From the NCBI GenBank assembly GCA_020350725.1, contig CP070719.1:1942740-1964496 (forward strand): a stretch of 21,757 nt of DNA. The letters run 5' to 3'. The DNA comes from a bacterium (GTDB lineage: Bacteria > BMS3Abin14). Of the stretch, positions 1 through 7,970 are shown piece after piece; within the stretch, counting starts at the first letter, position 1, and every line of letters begins with the position of its first letter. A program made the translations under genes and the position numbers. The notes beneath the pieces are model-generated. The model was given only the letters and a program-made list of their open reading frames with translations, was not told where the DNA came from and ran no database searches.

Positions 1-3
1 ACA

Positions 4-52
4 GACGCGGGGAGAAAAGAGTCCAGAGTCCAGAGGCCAGGGTCCAGAGGGG
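4..52. repeat. Composite repeat: gacgcgggga plus four GAGTCCA-type heptads
   Basis: A short GACGCGGGGA block is followed by four 7-base units (gagtcca, gagtcca, gaggcca, gggtcca) and then gagggg. The same composite returns at 21683-21731 with 4 mismatches in 49 bases by hand alignment, and a rearranged version lies at 21593-21634. No coding potential. Function unknown. Confidence 0.85.
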
Positions 53-68
53 AACGGAGAGTAACAAA

Positions 69-105
69 GTCATCGCGAGCTGTCTATGAGCGAAGCGATC
101 TCGGG
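69..105. repeat. CATCGC...GCGAT interspersed repeat, copy 1
   Basis: Begins gtcatcgcgag and ends gcgaagcgatctc. Outer bases ATCGC (72-76) and GCGAT (95-99) are complementary. It resembles, from memory, the 'tcattgcgag...gaagcaatctc' intergenic element common in many environmental bacterial genomes. A second copy is at 241-277. Confidence 0.6.
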
Positions 106-147
106 GAAAGCCTTTACCGCAGAGGACACAGAAGCGTCCCTTGAGAC

Positions 148-184
148 GCCACCACCCCTCGACAGGCTCGGGGCAGGCAGGGGG
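148..184. repeat. CCCCTCGACAGGCTCGGGGC-type interspersed repeat
   Basis: The core cccctcgacaggctcggggc followed by aggcaggggg resembles a repeat familiar from many environmental genomes, where it produces spurious peptides containing STGSGQAG. Exactly that peptide appears here on conceptual translation, which is why I do not call a gene at 141-332. Family assignment is from memory. Confidence 0.5.
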
Positions 185-194
185 CCACAGTAAT

Positions 195-233
195 TGCGAG
201 GGGGAGAGGGGGCGGTGGGGCGAGGGGGCGAAC
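195..233. repeat. GGGCGAGG-type octad array
   Basis: G-rich units with an 8-base period (gggcggtg, gggcgagg, gggcgaac at 210-233, with looser units upstream). Similar gggcgatg/gggcgaga units follow larB near 21648-21679. No coding potential. Confidence 0.6.
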
Positions 234-240
234 AAACGGT

Positions 241-277
241 TGTCATTGCGAACCGACTACCGTGTGAAGCAATCTAT
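241..277. repeat. CATTGC...GCAAT interspersed repeat, copy 2
   Basis: Same layout as 69-105: gtcattgcga at the left and gtgaagcaatct at the right. The outer arms are ATTGC (245-249) and GCAAT (269-273). Compared with copy 1, one base pair of the arm has changed on both sides, so pairing is kept. Confidence 0.6.
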
Positions 278-293
278 AACCGTGAACTGTCTT

Positions 294-350
294 TTTGGAT
301 TTTGGACTTTGGATTCGTTTCCAAATCACTAATCACGAATCACAGATAAC
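294..350. repeat. Heptad arrays TTTGGAT x3 then RAATCAC x3-4
   Basis: Three units of tttggat/tttggac at 294-314, a linker tcgtttcc, then aaatcac, taatcac, gaatcac and a decayed agataac up to 350. The composite is duplicated, with more units, at 362-425. AT-rich in contrast to the GC-rich genes. Confidence 0.85.
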
Positions 351-361
351 GATAATTTTAT

Positions 362-425
362 TTTGGATTTTGGACTTTGGATTTTGGATTCGTTTCCGAA
401 TCACGAATCACAAGTCACTGATCAC
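362..425. repeat. Heptad arrays TTTGGAT x4 then RAATCAC x4
   Basis: Four tttggat/tttggac units at 362-389, the same linker tcgtttcc, then gaatcac, gaatcac, aagtcac, tgatcac at 398-425. This is an expanded copy of 294-350. Confidence 0.85.
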
Positions 426-440
426 GGCGGTCTCCCAACT

Positions 441-461
441 GTGAACGGTGAACCGTGAACC
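441..461. repeat. GTGAACS heptad array
   Basis: Three consecutive 7-base units: gtgaacg, gtgaacc, gtgaacc. A lone gtgaact sits at 282-288. Together with the neighbouring arrays it fills most of the region upstream of galU. Confidence 0.8.
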
Positions 462-489
462 GGATCTATACGCGGTCCTCGTTCATCCC

Positions 490-518
490 TCGACTTTAGG
501 ACTCAGGTGTTCTATAAA
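490..518 (+). promoter_or_regulatory. Candidate sigma-70 promoter for galU
   Basis: TCGACT at 490-495 (4 of 6 to TTGACA), a 17-base spacer, then TATAAA at 513-518 (5 of 6 to TATAAT). The expected start of transcription, near 525, leaves a leader of about 50 bases before galU. It lies directly downstream of the repeat block and is the best promoter match seen in the first 570 bases. Confidence 0.5.
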
Positions 519-572
519 ATCTGATTAACTGATAACATCGATCATCTCGATCCGCCGCGAAAGGAGACCTTT

Positions 573-1442
573 GTGAGAGTCCGCAAGGCTGTGATTCCCG
601 CAGCGGGAATGGGCACCCGTTTTCTTCCCCTCACCAAAGCCTCACCCAAGGAGTTGCTTCCCCTGCTCAACAGGCCGGTGATTCACGCCGTTGTCGAGGA
701 GGCGACCGGCTCGGGCGTGGGGAGTATCATCCTGATCACGGGTATGGGAAAGAATGCCGTGGAGGATTATTTCGACATCTCCCCCCACCTGGAAAGGACC
801 CTGAAGGAAGCAGGCAAGGACGACCTCCTGCGCGAGGTGGCGGGCGCTTCCCGCATGGTGGATGTGGTATCGGTGCGCCAGAAGGAGCAGAAAGGACTCG
901 GACATGCCGTCCTCTGTGCACGGGAGGCCGTTGGCGAGGAGCCTTTTGCCGTTCTCCTGCCGGATGATGTCTTTCAATCCAAAAGGCCCTGTATCGGCCA
1001 GCTCCTCGATCCGTTCGAAAGGTTCGGTAAAACGGTCATCGCTTTGCAGGAAGTCCCCACCTCAACGGTACATCGCTATGGGATCATTGACGGCGAGGAG
1101 ATAGAACCCAATGTCTACAGGATCAAAAGGCTGGTCGAAAAACCGTCCCCTGAGGACGCACCCAGCAACCTGGCAGCCGTGGGTCGGTACATCCTGCCGC
1201 CGGAGACCTTCAGGGTCCTGGACAGCCTCGAACCGGGTGCGGGGGGGGAGATCCAGCTCACCGATGCCCTCGACCGGATGGCCGGGGAGTCGGAAGTCTA
1301 CGGCCTCGTCATCGAGGGAACCCGGCACGACATGGGAAATATTATGGGGTTTTTAACGGCAAACATCGAGTTCGCCCTCGCGGATGAGGAGCTTGGGCCC
1401 ATGCTGCGGGCCTATCTCGCCCGGATCGAGGGCCGGCAGTAA
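573..1442 (+). CDS. galU: UTP--glucose-1-phosphate uridylyltransferase
   Basis: Makes UDP-glucose from UTP and glucose-1-phosphate in the cytoplasm, supplying envelope and exopolysaccharide glycosyltransferases. At 289 residues it has normal family length. The N-terminus carries the nucleotidyltransferase signature AAGMGTRFLPLTKASPKE (residues 10-27), with the GxGTR loop and the KxxPKE stretch typical of GalU. Further matches are LPDDVFQ in the middle, VEKPSPEDAPSNLAAVGRY and GGEIQLTDAL. The start is GTG, preceded by AAGGAG at 561-566 with six bases of spacing. A good sigma-70-like promoter lies at 490-518. The small heat-shock gene begins four bases after the stop, so the two are likely co-transcribed with lon. 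Confidence 0.97.
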   Translation: MRVRKAVIPAAGMGTRFLPLTKASPKELLPLLNRPVIHAVVEEATGSGVGSIILITGMGKNAVEDYFDISPHLERTLKEAGKDDLLREVAGASRMVDVVSVRQKEQKGLGHAVLCAREAVGEEPFAVLLPDDVFQSKRPCIGQLLDPFERFGKTVIALQEVPTSTVHRYGIIDGEEIEPNVYRIKRLVEKPSPEDAPSNLAAVGRYILPPETFRVLDSLEPGAGGEIQLTDALDRMAGESEVYGLVIEGTRHDMGNIMGFLTANIEFALADEELGPMLRAYLARIEGRQ

Positions 1443-1446
1443 GACC

Positions 1447-1893
1447 ATGAAAAAGTTCTGGGACGCATCGGGCGACGCGATCTGGGTAAGGACCATTCGA
1501 TCCAGCTTTCTGAGGCACTACCTCACCAGGGGGATGGTCCCGGGCAGTGAGACGCAGGAAACCTCAGATCCGGCCATCGATGTCCGGGAGACGGATGCCG
1601 AACTCGTCATAGAGGGGGAAATGCCTGGGGTCGACAGGGAGGATTTTCACCTCACCCTCGACGGAGGCCTCCTGATCATAGAGGGTTACAAGCGGGAACC
1701 CAAGTACGGACATTGCCAGGACTTTCACCGGATGGAGAGACAGTTCGGGTTTTTCAGGCGCATTATCGACCTGCCGGCTACCGTTAAGACTTCGGGGACC
1801 AAGGCCGACCTGATCGACGGGGTGCTGATCATCAGACTGCCGAAGGTCCAGGACAGGCGTAAGGGGCGGGTAAAGATCCCGGTTTCCGGATAG
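1447..1893 (+). CDS. Small heat-shock protein (Hsp20 / alpha-crystallin family)
   Basis: ATP-independent holdase chaperone expected to bind unfolding proteins in the cytoplasm. The 148-residue product has an alpha-crystallin domain at about residues 42-133: DVRETDAELVIEGEMPGV at the start, the beta strands LLIIEGYK, and the conserved GVLIIRLPK near the end (the family's GVLxIxLPK). The first 40 residues are basic and hydrophobic, as in many N-terminal arms. I chose ATG 1447 because an in-frame upstream start would lie inside galU, whereas 1447 comes four bases after the galU stop. A lon gene starts 26 bases downstream, so a holdase and a protease sit in one unit. No CIRCE element or heat-shock sigma promoter was recognised. 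Confidence 0.93.
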   Translation: MKKFWDASGDAIWVRTIRSSFLRHYLTRGMVPGSETQETSDPAIDVRETDAELVIEGEMPGVDREDFHLTLDGGLLIIEGYKREPKYGHCQDFHRMERQFGFFRRIIDLPATVKTSGTKADLIDGVLIIRLPKVQDRRKGRVKIPVSG

Positions 1894-1919
1894 TATCTGG
1901 CGGGGCCCGAGGAGATCCC

Positions 1920-4343
1920 ATGAGCGAGGAAGGGAAAAAACAGGAAGAAGGGTCCGGCGAGGCGGCGGGCCAGGAGATCAGCATTCCCCCCGTGCTCCCT
2001 TTGCTGCCCATAAGGGACATGGTGATCTTCCCCTATATGATCGTTCCGCTGGTCGTGGCCAGGGAGAGATCCATCCGGGCTTTGGATGAGGCCCTCAAGG
2101 GCGACAGGCTCATCTTTCTCAGCGCCCAGAAAAGGGGAGAAATGGAGGAGCCCGGCCGGGAGGACATCCATGCCATGGGTACTGTGTCGGTGATCGTTCG
2201 TATGCTGAAGACCCCTGACGGCAAGGCGAAGATACTCGTTCAGGGTCTCCAGCGTGCCCGGATAACGGACTACCAGCAGACGGATCCCTTCTTCACCGTA
2301 CACCTTGAGGCCATCCCCGAAAGGGTCCCCGATCCGGTACCTGTTCAGCTGGAGGCTCTCATCAGGACGGTCAAGGTATCCCTGTCGGCCCTTGTCCGCC
2401 TCGGCAAGGCCGTTCCCCCGGACGTCCTGGCCGTGGCCGAGAACGTCGATGAACCGGGCCGCCTGGCCGACCTCGTGGGCTCGAGTCTCGGCCTGGACCC
2501 GGGTGAGGCTCAGAGTGTCCTCGAGATCGAGGATCCGTCCCAGCGACTGAACTTCATCTTCGATCTCCTCAGCCGTGAACTGAAAGTTCTCGAGGTGCAG
2601 CAGCACATTCAGGATCAGACCAAAGAGGAGATCGACAAGACTCAAAGGGAGTATTTCCTTCGCCAGCAGCTCAAGACGATCCAGCAGGAGTTGGGGGAAA
2701 AGGACGAGCGGCAGGAGGAGATGGAGGAGTTTCAGGAGAAGATCCGGAAGGCCCGAATGCCCGCCGAGGTCCAGCGTGAGGTCGATAAGCAGGTGACGAG
2801 GTTGTCCAAGATGCATCCGGACTCGGCAGAGGCGGCCATCATAAGGACCTACCTGGAGTGGATGGTGGAACTCCCCTGGCGAAAATCCACGCGCGACAGG
2901 CTCGATCTCGCGAAGGCACAGGAGGTCCTTGACGAGGATCACTACGATCTGGAGAAGGTGAAGGAGCGGATCCTGGAGTATCTGGGCGTCCTTAAGCTCC
3001 GCAAGGGGCTGAAGGGTCCGATCCTGTGTTTCGTCGGTCCGCCGGGTGTGGGGAAGACCAGCCTGGGCCGGTCCATCGCCAGGGCCATGAACAGGAATTT
3101 CATCAGGATGTCCCTCGGCGGAGTCCGGGACGAGGCCGAGATCAGGGGGCACAGGAGGACCTATATAGGTGCCCTTCCCGGCAGGATCATACAGGGGATC
3201 AAGCAGGCCGGTTCCAGAAACCCCGTATTCATGCTGGACGAGATCGACAAGCTGGGAGCGGACTTCAGGGGAGACCCCTCCTCCGCGCTCCTCGAGGTCC
3301 TCGATCCGGAGCAGAACCACGCCTTCCGTGACCACTACCTTGCCGTCCCCTATGATCTGTCGTCGGTGATGTTCATCGCCACCGCAAATCTCGCCGATCC
3401 CATACCGCCTCCGCTCATGGACAGGATGGAAGTCATCCGTCTGTCGGGGTACACGGCGGAAGAGAAGATGCATATCGCCCGGCGTTATCTCATCGACCGC
3501 CAGATGGAGCGGAACGGGATCGACGACAAGCTGCTGTCCATCTCGGACGGGGCGCTGAAACAGCTGATCCTGGATTACACACGCGAGGCCGGAGTCAGGA
3601 ACCTGGAGCGGGAGATCGGAAACCTGTGCAGGAAAGTGGCGCGGAAGGTGGCCATGGGCAAGACGGGGCGGACCAGGATCACCGTCAGGGATCTGCCCGC
3701 CTACCTCGGTCCGGCAAGGCATCTAGGCCTCGCCGACCGGGGAGAGCCTCAGGTGGGAGTGGCGGTGGGACTTGCTTGGACACCGGTGGGAGGGGATATC
3801 CTGAACATCGAGGTGTCCTCCGTCAAAGGCAAAGGGTCATTGACCCTGACCGGGTCACTGGGTGATATTATGAAGGAATCCGCCCAGGCGGCCCTGAGCT
3901 ACATCCGCGCCCGCAGGGAGGATCTGGGCCTGTCGGTTGACCAGGTCAGGGACGTCGATCTGCACGTTCATGTGCCGGCAGGGGCCATTCGAAAGGACGG
4001 ACCCTCCGCGGGGATCGCCATCACCACCGCCCTCGTGTCCGCCCTCATCGGGACGTCCCCCCGCGATGACGTGGCCATGACGGGCGAAGTGACTCTGACA
4101 GGGAGAGTCCTCCCGGTCGGTGGACTCAAGGAGAAGATACTCGCCGCCAAGAGGGCCCTGATAACGAAGGTGATCATCCCCGAGAGGAATCCCCCGGACC
4201 TCGAGGAGATCCCTGCGTACATCCTGAAGGGGATGGACATTGTCCCGGTCAGGAATGTCGATCAGGTTCTGGATGCGGCTTTTCCCGCTGAAGCGAAGTT
4301 CCGGAAGGCTGCCCCGGCCGGCAGGCGAGCGCCGAAAAGCTGA
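1920..4343 (+). CDS. lon: ATP-dependent protease LonA
   Basis: Homohexameric AAA+ serine protease that degrades misfolded and regulatory proteins. The 807-residue product has the full LonA layout: an N-terminal substrate-binding domain (about 25-220, beginning LPLLPIRDMVIFPYMIVPL), a helical segment rich in E/K/Q (about 220-340), an AAA+ module and a C-terminal protease domain. Walker A is GPPGVGKT (residues 373-380), Walker B is FMLDEID with D440/E441. The catalytic dyad is Ser696 in KDGPSAGIA and, by family alignment, Lys739 in GGLKEK. The start is ATG, with GAGGAG at 1909-1914. No truncation is visible. A long reading frame on the opposite strand (1725-3722) is a codon-bias artefact of this gene. 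Confidence 0.98.
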   Translation: MSEEGKKQEEGSGEAAGQEISIPPVLPLLPIRDMVIFPYMIVPLVVARERSIRALDEALKGDRLIFLSAQKRGEMEEPGREDIHAMGTVSVIVRMLKTPDGKAKILVQGLQRARITDYQQTDPFFTVHLEAIPERVPDPVPVQLEALIRTVKVSLSALVRLGKAVPPDVLAVAENVDEPGRLADLVGSSLGLDPGEAQSVLEIEDPSQRLNFIFDLLSRELKVLEVQQHIQDQTKEEIDKTQREYFLRQQLKTIQQELGEKDERQEEMEEFQEKIRKARMPAEVQREVDKQVTRLSKMHPDSAEAAIIRTYLEWMVELPWRKSTRDRLDLAKAQEVLDEDHYDLEKVKERILEYLGVLKLRKGLKGPILCFVGPPGVGKTSLGRSIARAMNRNFIRMSLGGVRDEAEIRGHRRTYIGALPGRIIQGIKQAGSRNPVFMLDEIDKLGADFRGDPSSALLEVLDPEQNHAFRDHYLAVPYDLSSVMFIATANLADPIPPPLMDRMEVIRLSGYTAEEKMHIARRYLIDRQMERNGIDDKLLSISDGALKQLILDYTREAGVRNLEREIGNLCRKVARKVAMGKTGRTRITVRDLPAYLGPARHLGLADRGEPQVGVAVGLAWTPVGGDILNIEVSSVKGKGSLTLTGSLGDIMKESAQAALSYIRARREDLGLSVDQVRDVDLHVHVPAGAIRKDGPSAGIAITTALVSALIGTSPRDDVAMTGEVTLTGRVLPVGGLKEKILAAKRALITKVIIPERNPPDLEEIPAYILKGMDIVPVRNVDQVLDAAFPAEAKFRKAAPAGRRAPKS

Positions 4344-4428
4344 GAGGGAGTGAACCTTCCGGCTCAATGGGAGCGGAAAAGAGCGATCGAGCACCTGTGA
4401 CACGGAAGGGACACGGCCGAGAGTGACC

Positions 4429-5928
4429 ATGACCGAAGGTATGATCAAAGGCCCGATCCTCGTCGTTGACGACGAGAGGTTCTTCCAGGATCTGCTTCTG
4501 AAGATACTGTCTGAGGAGGGATATGACGTATCGGTAGCCGGATCGGGAAGCGAGGCGATCAGGATGTTCGGGGAGGGCAGTTTCCAGGTCGTCGTTCTGG
4601 ATCTGGTCCTGCCGGACATCATGGGGACCGAGGTCCTGACCCGCCTGAGGGAGCTCGACCAGGATCTCGTTGCCATCATGATAACGGCCTACGCCTCGCT
4701 GGAGAGCGCCATCGAGGCCCTGAAGGCGGGGGCCTACGACTACATTCGAAAACCCATCGTCAGGGAAGATCTGCTCAGATCCGTGGAACGGGCCCTCGAG
4801 CGGCAGCAGTTGGCCGCCCACAACAGGATGCTGTTCAGGCAGCTCGAGGCACGTCTCGCAGAGGTCAAGGCCCTCAGCCGTGAGAAGGAAGAGGTTTTCC
4901 GGATTCTCGACGAAGGCCTTGTAGTCCTGGAGGAGAACGGCCGGATCATGGATCTTAACCCCATGGCCGAGAGGATCCTCGGCAAGGGGGAGTCACCACT
5001 GGCCGGTGTCGATTTTCACGACACCGGATTCCCTCTTCCGGATGGATTCCTGCCGTCGGTGGCGGCCAATGCGGGCAGGCCGGTCAGGGCGATGCTCGAG
5101 ATCACCGGTAAGGGAGGCGAACACCGCGACATCCAGTTGGTCGGCCTCTCCCTGTCACCCGATCCGTCCGTACCCAAGATCCTCCTCGGACTGCGGGACA
5201 TGACGGAGGTGAAGAATCTTCAGAGACGGCGGGAGGAGTTCCTCGCCATCGTGACCCACGATCTCAGGACCCCGTTGACCTCCCTGAAAGGTTTCATCGA
5301 ATTGCTCATGGAGGAACGTTACGAGCAGAACACCATGGTCATGGATTACCTGAAGATCATCGATGCCGAGACAGACCGCATGGTGTCGCTGATCAATGAT
5401 ATCCTGGACCTCGACCGCCTCGACTCGGACAGCCTCCACCTCGATATCAGGCCTCAGGTACTTCCGGAGCTCCTCGAATATACGGAGAAGATAATGGAGG
5501 GTTACGGTCGCCAGAGGGACGTCAATCTGAGGAGCACCGTCCGGGGAAGGGCCGAGGACCTGGTATTCCTCGGCGACCGCAACAGGTTCCTCCAGGTCCT
5601 GACCAACCTCTACTCGAACGCTATCCGCTTCTCGCCGAGGGGCGGTATCGTCGAGTCCGTCGCCTTCAGAGAGGCCGGGGAGGTCGTGGTGGAGATCCTG
5701 GATGAAGGTCCCGGAGTCCCTCCGGAGGAGATGGAGCGGATCTTCGATAAATACCACCAGGTTCGACAGCCTTTTCCCGAACGGGCCAAGGGGAGCGGTC
5801 TCGGCCTCACGATCGTCAAGAGGATCGTCGAAATGCACGGCGGCAGGATCCGGATGGAGAACAGGGGTGACAAACAGGGGAGCCGGTTCATCATCCGGCT
5901 ACCGACCGGAGACGAGGAGAGCGGTTGA
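4429..5928 (+). CDS. Receiver-PAS-histidine kinase (hybrid sensor kinase 1)
   Basis: Cytoplasmic two-component protein of 499 residues with no membrane segment. Order: receiver (about 6-125), with acidic pair D14/D15, phospho-acceptor D58 in VVVLDLVLPD and the K of RKPI; a coiled-coil linker; a PAS domain (about 158-262); HisKA with the H-box THDLRTPL (His277, Asp278); and a HATPase with N-box NLYSNAIRFSP, G1 DEGPGV and G2 GSGLGL. All catalytic motifs are intact. Having the receiver at the N-terminus suggests it takes phosphate from another kinase and controls its own catalytic half (inference). Start: ATG 4429 has GAGAG at 4419-4423; GTG 4423 or ATG 4441 are possible. The next gene begins on the last base of its stop codon. 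Confidence 0.9.
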   Translation: MTEGMIKGPILVVDDERFFQDLLLKILSEEGYDVSVAGSGSEAIRMFGEGSFQVVVLDLVLPDIMGTEVLTRLRELDQDLVAIMITAYASLESAIEALKAGAYDYIRKPIVREDLLRSVERALERQQLAAHNRMLFRQLEARLAEVKALSREKEEVFRILDEGLVVLEENGRIMDLNPMAERILGKGESPLAGVDFHDTGFPLPDGFLPSVAANAGRPVRAMLEITGKGGEHRDIQLVGLSLSPDPSVPKILLGLRDMTEVKNLQRRREEFLAIVTHDLRTPLTSLKGFIELLMEERYEQNTMVMDYLKIIDAETDRMVSLINDILDLDRLDSDSLHLDIRPQVLPELLEYTEKIMEGYGRQRDVNLRSTVRGRAEDLVFLGDRNRFLQVLTNLYSNAIRFSPRGGIVESVAFREAGEVVVEILDEGPGVPPEEMERIFDKYHQVRQPFPERAKGSGLGLTIVKRIVEMHGGRIRMENRGDKQGSRFIIRLPTGDEESG

Positions 5929-7967
5929 TGGAACCCAGAATACTGGTCGTTGACGACAGCCCATTCATTCATGAACTGGTCAAGGATATCCTCACCAAGG
6001 AGGGTTACAAGGTTGAGAGGGCCATGAACGGTCACGAGGCCATGGTCTCCATCGGTGAGAACCCGCCCAGCCTCGTTCTCCTCGACATCATCATGCCCGA
6101 GATGAGCGGTTACCAGGTGTGCCGCCTCATCCGGAGCGACGACCGCCTCAAGGACCTGCCGATCGTGATGATGACGGCCAAGGATACCCAGAAGGACCGG
6201 TTCTGGGGTCTCGAGGTGGGGGCGGACGCCTATATCACAAAACCCATCGAGGAGAAGGACCTCCTGGACACCCTTTCATCCCTTCTGGAGGAGACGCGTG
6301 TTCCCGCTGTGCCCGTCAGCAGGGAGGAACTGACCAGCGAGACACTGAAGGGGCGGGCCGACGACATTCTGGAGCGAAAGCTCATGGAGCTGACCATCAT
6401 CAGTGAAGTGGGCAAGCTCTCCTCGCATCTCGACAGGCCGGACGTCCTCCTCCAGAATACCCTCCAGCTTATCTCCAAGGTCATTGATTTCGATCTGGGC
6501 GCCATCCTGCTGGCCTTTCAGGGGAGCCGTACCAAGACCGTGGCGATACGCAGCCGGAACGTCCCCCTGAAACTATCCAAGAAGCAGCTGATCAGAAAGG
6601 GCAGCGAGACGCTCAGTTCGGAGAGGGGCTGCCCTGTTAACGAGATCACCTCCCTGGACACCGAACTGGTCGAGGACAGCGAGATCCAGGGGAGGGCGTC
6701 GAGGAAAGCGGTGGGATCGGAACTGGTGGTTATCCTCAGTTCCTCGGGTCGGGTGCTGGGTAATATCATGCTCCACAGCCACCGGAGCAATTTTTTCATC
6801 GCTGACGACAGGGCCCTGATCAACATGATCGGTTCTCAGCTGTCCGTGCTCCTCGACAATCTCAGACTCCTGAGGGAAAGGGACGATCAGCTCGCTGATC
6901 TGGAGCTGGAGAACAGCCGGGTGGAGGCCATTCTGAGGAATATAGGCGAGGGAGTCATCGTCACGGACTGGTCCTACAGGATCATACACGCCAACCCTCT
7001 GACACACCAGCTTCTCGGCATCGAGGACGATGAACTGGTCGGCCAGGTGCTCTTCGATCATATTCCCAAGGAACGTTTCAGTATCCTGGAGGAACAGCGC
7101 ATCGGTCAGGCCAATCCGCAGTGGAGCATCCGTTTTCTGTCCAAAAGGGGTGAGACCCCTCTCCTTGCCAGCGTGGCGGTGGTCGACGAAGAGGATGAGC
7201 AGACTCTGGGCCTTATCATCCTCCTCCGGGATGTAACCTCGGAACGGGAACTGGATCGGTTGAAGAACAAGTTCCTGGAGAACGTCTCCAATCATCTCAG
7301 AAACCCACTGACCTCGCTGAAGGGGTTTTCGGAGCTCCTCCGGGAGGAGGTTTACAGCGGTGCCCAGCCCCGCCAGAAGGAGTACATGGACGCCATCGAT
7401 GTCGAGTCAGGCAAACTGTCCGAGATCGTGGATGACCTGCTGAGCCTGACCCGCATCGAACTGGCCGATTACCGGTTTTCCCCGGAAACGTTCTCCCTGC
7501 CGGACGCTCTACTGACATCCATTGTCAACAATCAGAACGCCGCCCAGGCACGGGAAATCGCCCTCAAGGCGGACGTCCAGGACAATATGCCAAAGGCCTT
7601 TGCCGACAGGGACAGTGTCATCGATATCACCAACAGGCTTATCTCCAACGCCATCAAGTTCAGTCCGAGCAAAACGGTCGTCACCATAGGGGCCAAGGTC
7701 AAAAAGAGGGAGGGAACCGACAGTCAGTTGGAGGTTTTCGTCCGGGACGAGGGGCCCGGCGTGGCCAAGGACCGCAGGGACACCATTTTCGAGAAATACC
7801 AGAGTCACCATATCTTCACGGACGACGGCGCCGACAGCGTCGGCCTGGGCCTTCCCATCTGCAGAAAACTCGTGGAGATGAACGGCGGCCAGATAGAGCT
7901 CATCTCAGAGGCGCAGAAGGGCAGCACGTTCCTCTTTACCCTGCCCGTTTCCAGTGAGAGCCCCTGA
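5928..7967 (+). CDS. Receiver-GAF-PAS-histidine kinase (hybrid sensor kinase 2)
   Basis: 679 residues, soluble. Receiver at about 3-122 with D9/D10, phospho-acceptor D53 (VLLDIIMPEM) and the K of ITKPI; a GAF-like domain (about 150-325); PAS (about 328-440, containing IGEGVIVTDWSYRIIHANP); HisKA; and HATPase with N-box NRLISNAIKFSP, G1 RDEGPGV and G2 SVGLGLPI. The H-box reads SNHLRNPL: His456 is present but the next residue is Leu457, where Glu or Asp is usual. That acid assists phosphoryl transfer in HisKA kinases, so activity may be weak or altered (inference). ATG 5928 overlaps the upstream TGA by one base (TGATG) and follows GAGGAGA, indicating translational coupling to kinase 1. Confidence 0.9.
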   Translation: MEPRILVVDDSPFIHELVKDILTKEGYKVERAMNGHEAMVSIGENPPSLVLLDIIMPEMSGYQVCRLIRSDDRLKDLPIVMMTAKDTQKDRFWGLEVGADAYITKPIEEKDLLDTLSSLLEETRVPAVPVSREELTSETLKGRADDILERKLMELTIISEVGKLSSHLDRPDVLLQNTLQLISKVIDFDLGAILLAFQGSRTKTVAIRSRNVPLKLSKKQLIRKGSETLSSERGCPVNEITSLDTELVEDSEIQGRASRKAVGSELVVILSSSGRVLGNIMLHSHRSNFFIADDRALINMIGSQLSVLLDNLRLLRERDDQLADLELENSRVEAILRNIGEGVIVTDWSYRIIHANPLTHQLLGIEDDELVGQVLFDHIPKERFSILEEQRIGQANPQWSIRFLSKRGETPLLASVAVVDEEDEQTLGLIILLRDVTSERELDRLKNKFLENVSNHLRNPLTSLKGFSELLREEVYSGAQPRQKEYMDAIDVESGKLSEIVDDLLSLTRIELADYRFSPETFSLPDALLTSIVNNQNAAQAREIALKADVQDNMPKAFADRDSVIDITNRLISNAIKFSPSKTVVTIGAKVKKREGTDSQLEVFVRDEGPGVAKDRRDTIFEKYQSHHIFTDDGADSVGLGLPICRKLVEMNGGQIELISEAQKGSTFLFTLPVSSESP

Positions 7968-7970
7968 TCC

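Noticed and set aside
141-332. A small + strand open frame with the peptide STGSGQAG
   Set aside because: It is built from interspersed repeats and has no ribosome site; this peptide is typical of translated repeat DNA.
1-572. Possible CRISPR array in the repeat-rich 5' region
   Set aside because: Units are 7-8 bases, contiguous and degenerate, with no unique spacers and no cas genes.
1725-3722. A 665-codon open frame on the - strand
   Set aside because: It lies antisense to lon and the end of hsp20, gives a low-complexity peptide rich in Leu, Pro, Asp and Gly, and has no recognisable domain. High GC in the real genes explains it.
3855-4679. A 274-codon - strand frame spanning the end of lon and kinase 1
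   Set aside because: It is antisense to two well-supported genes and has no recognisable motif.
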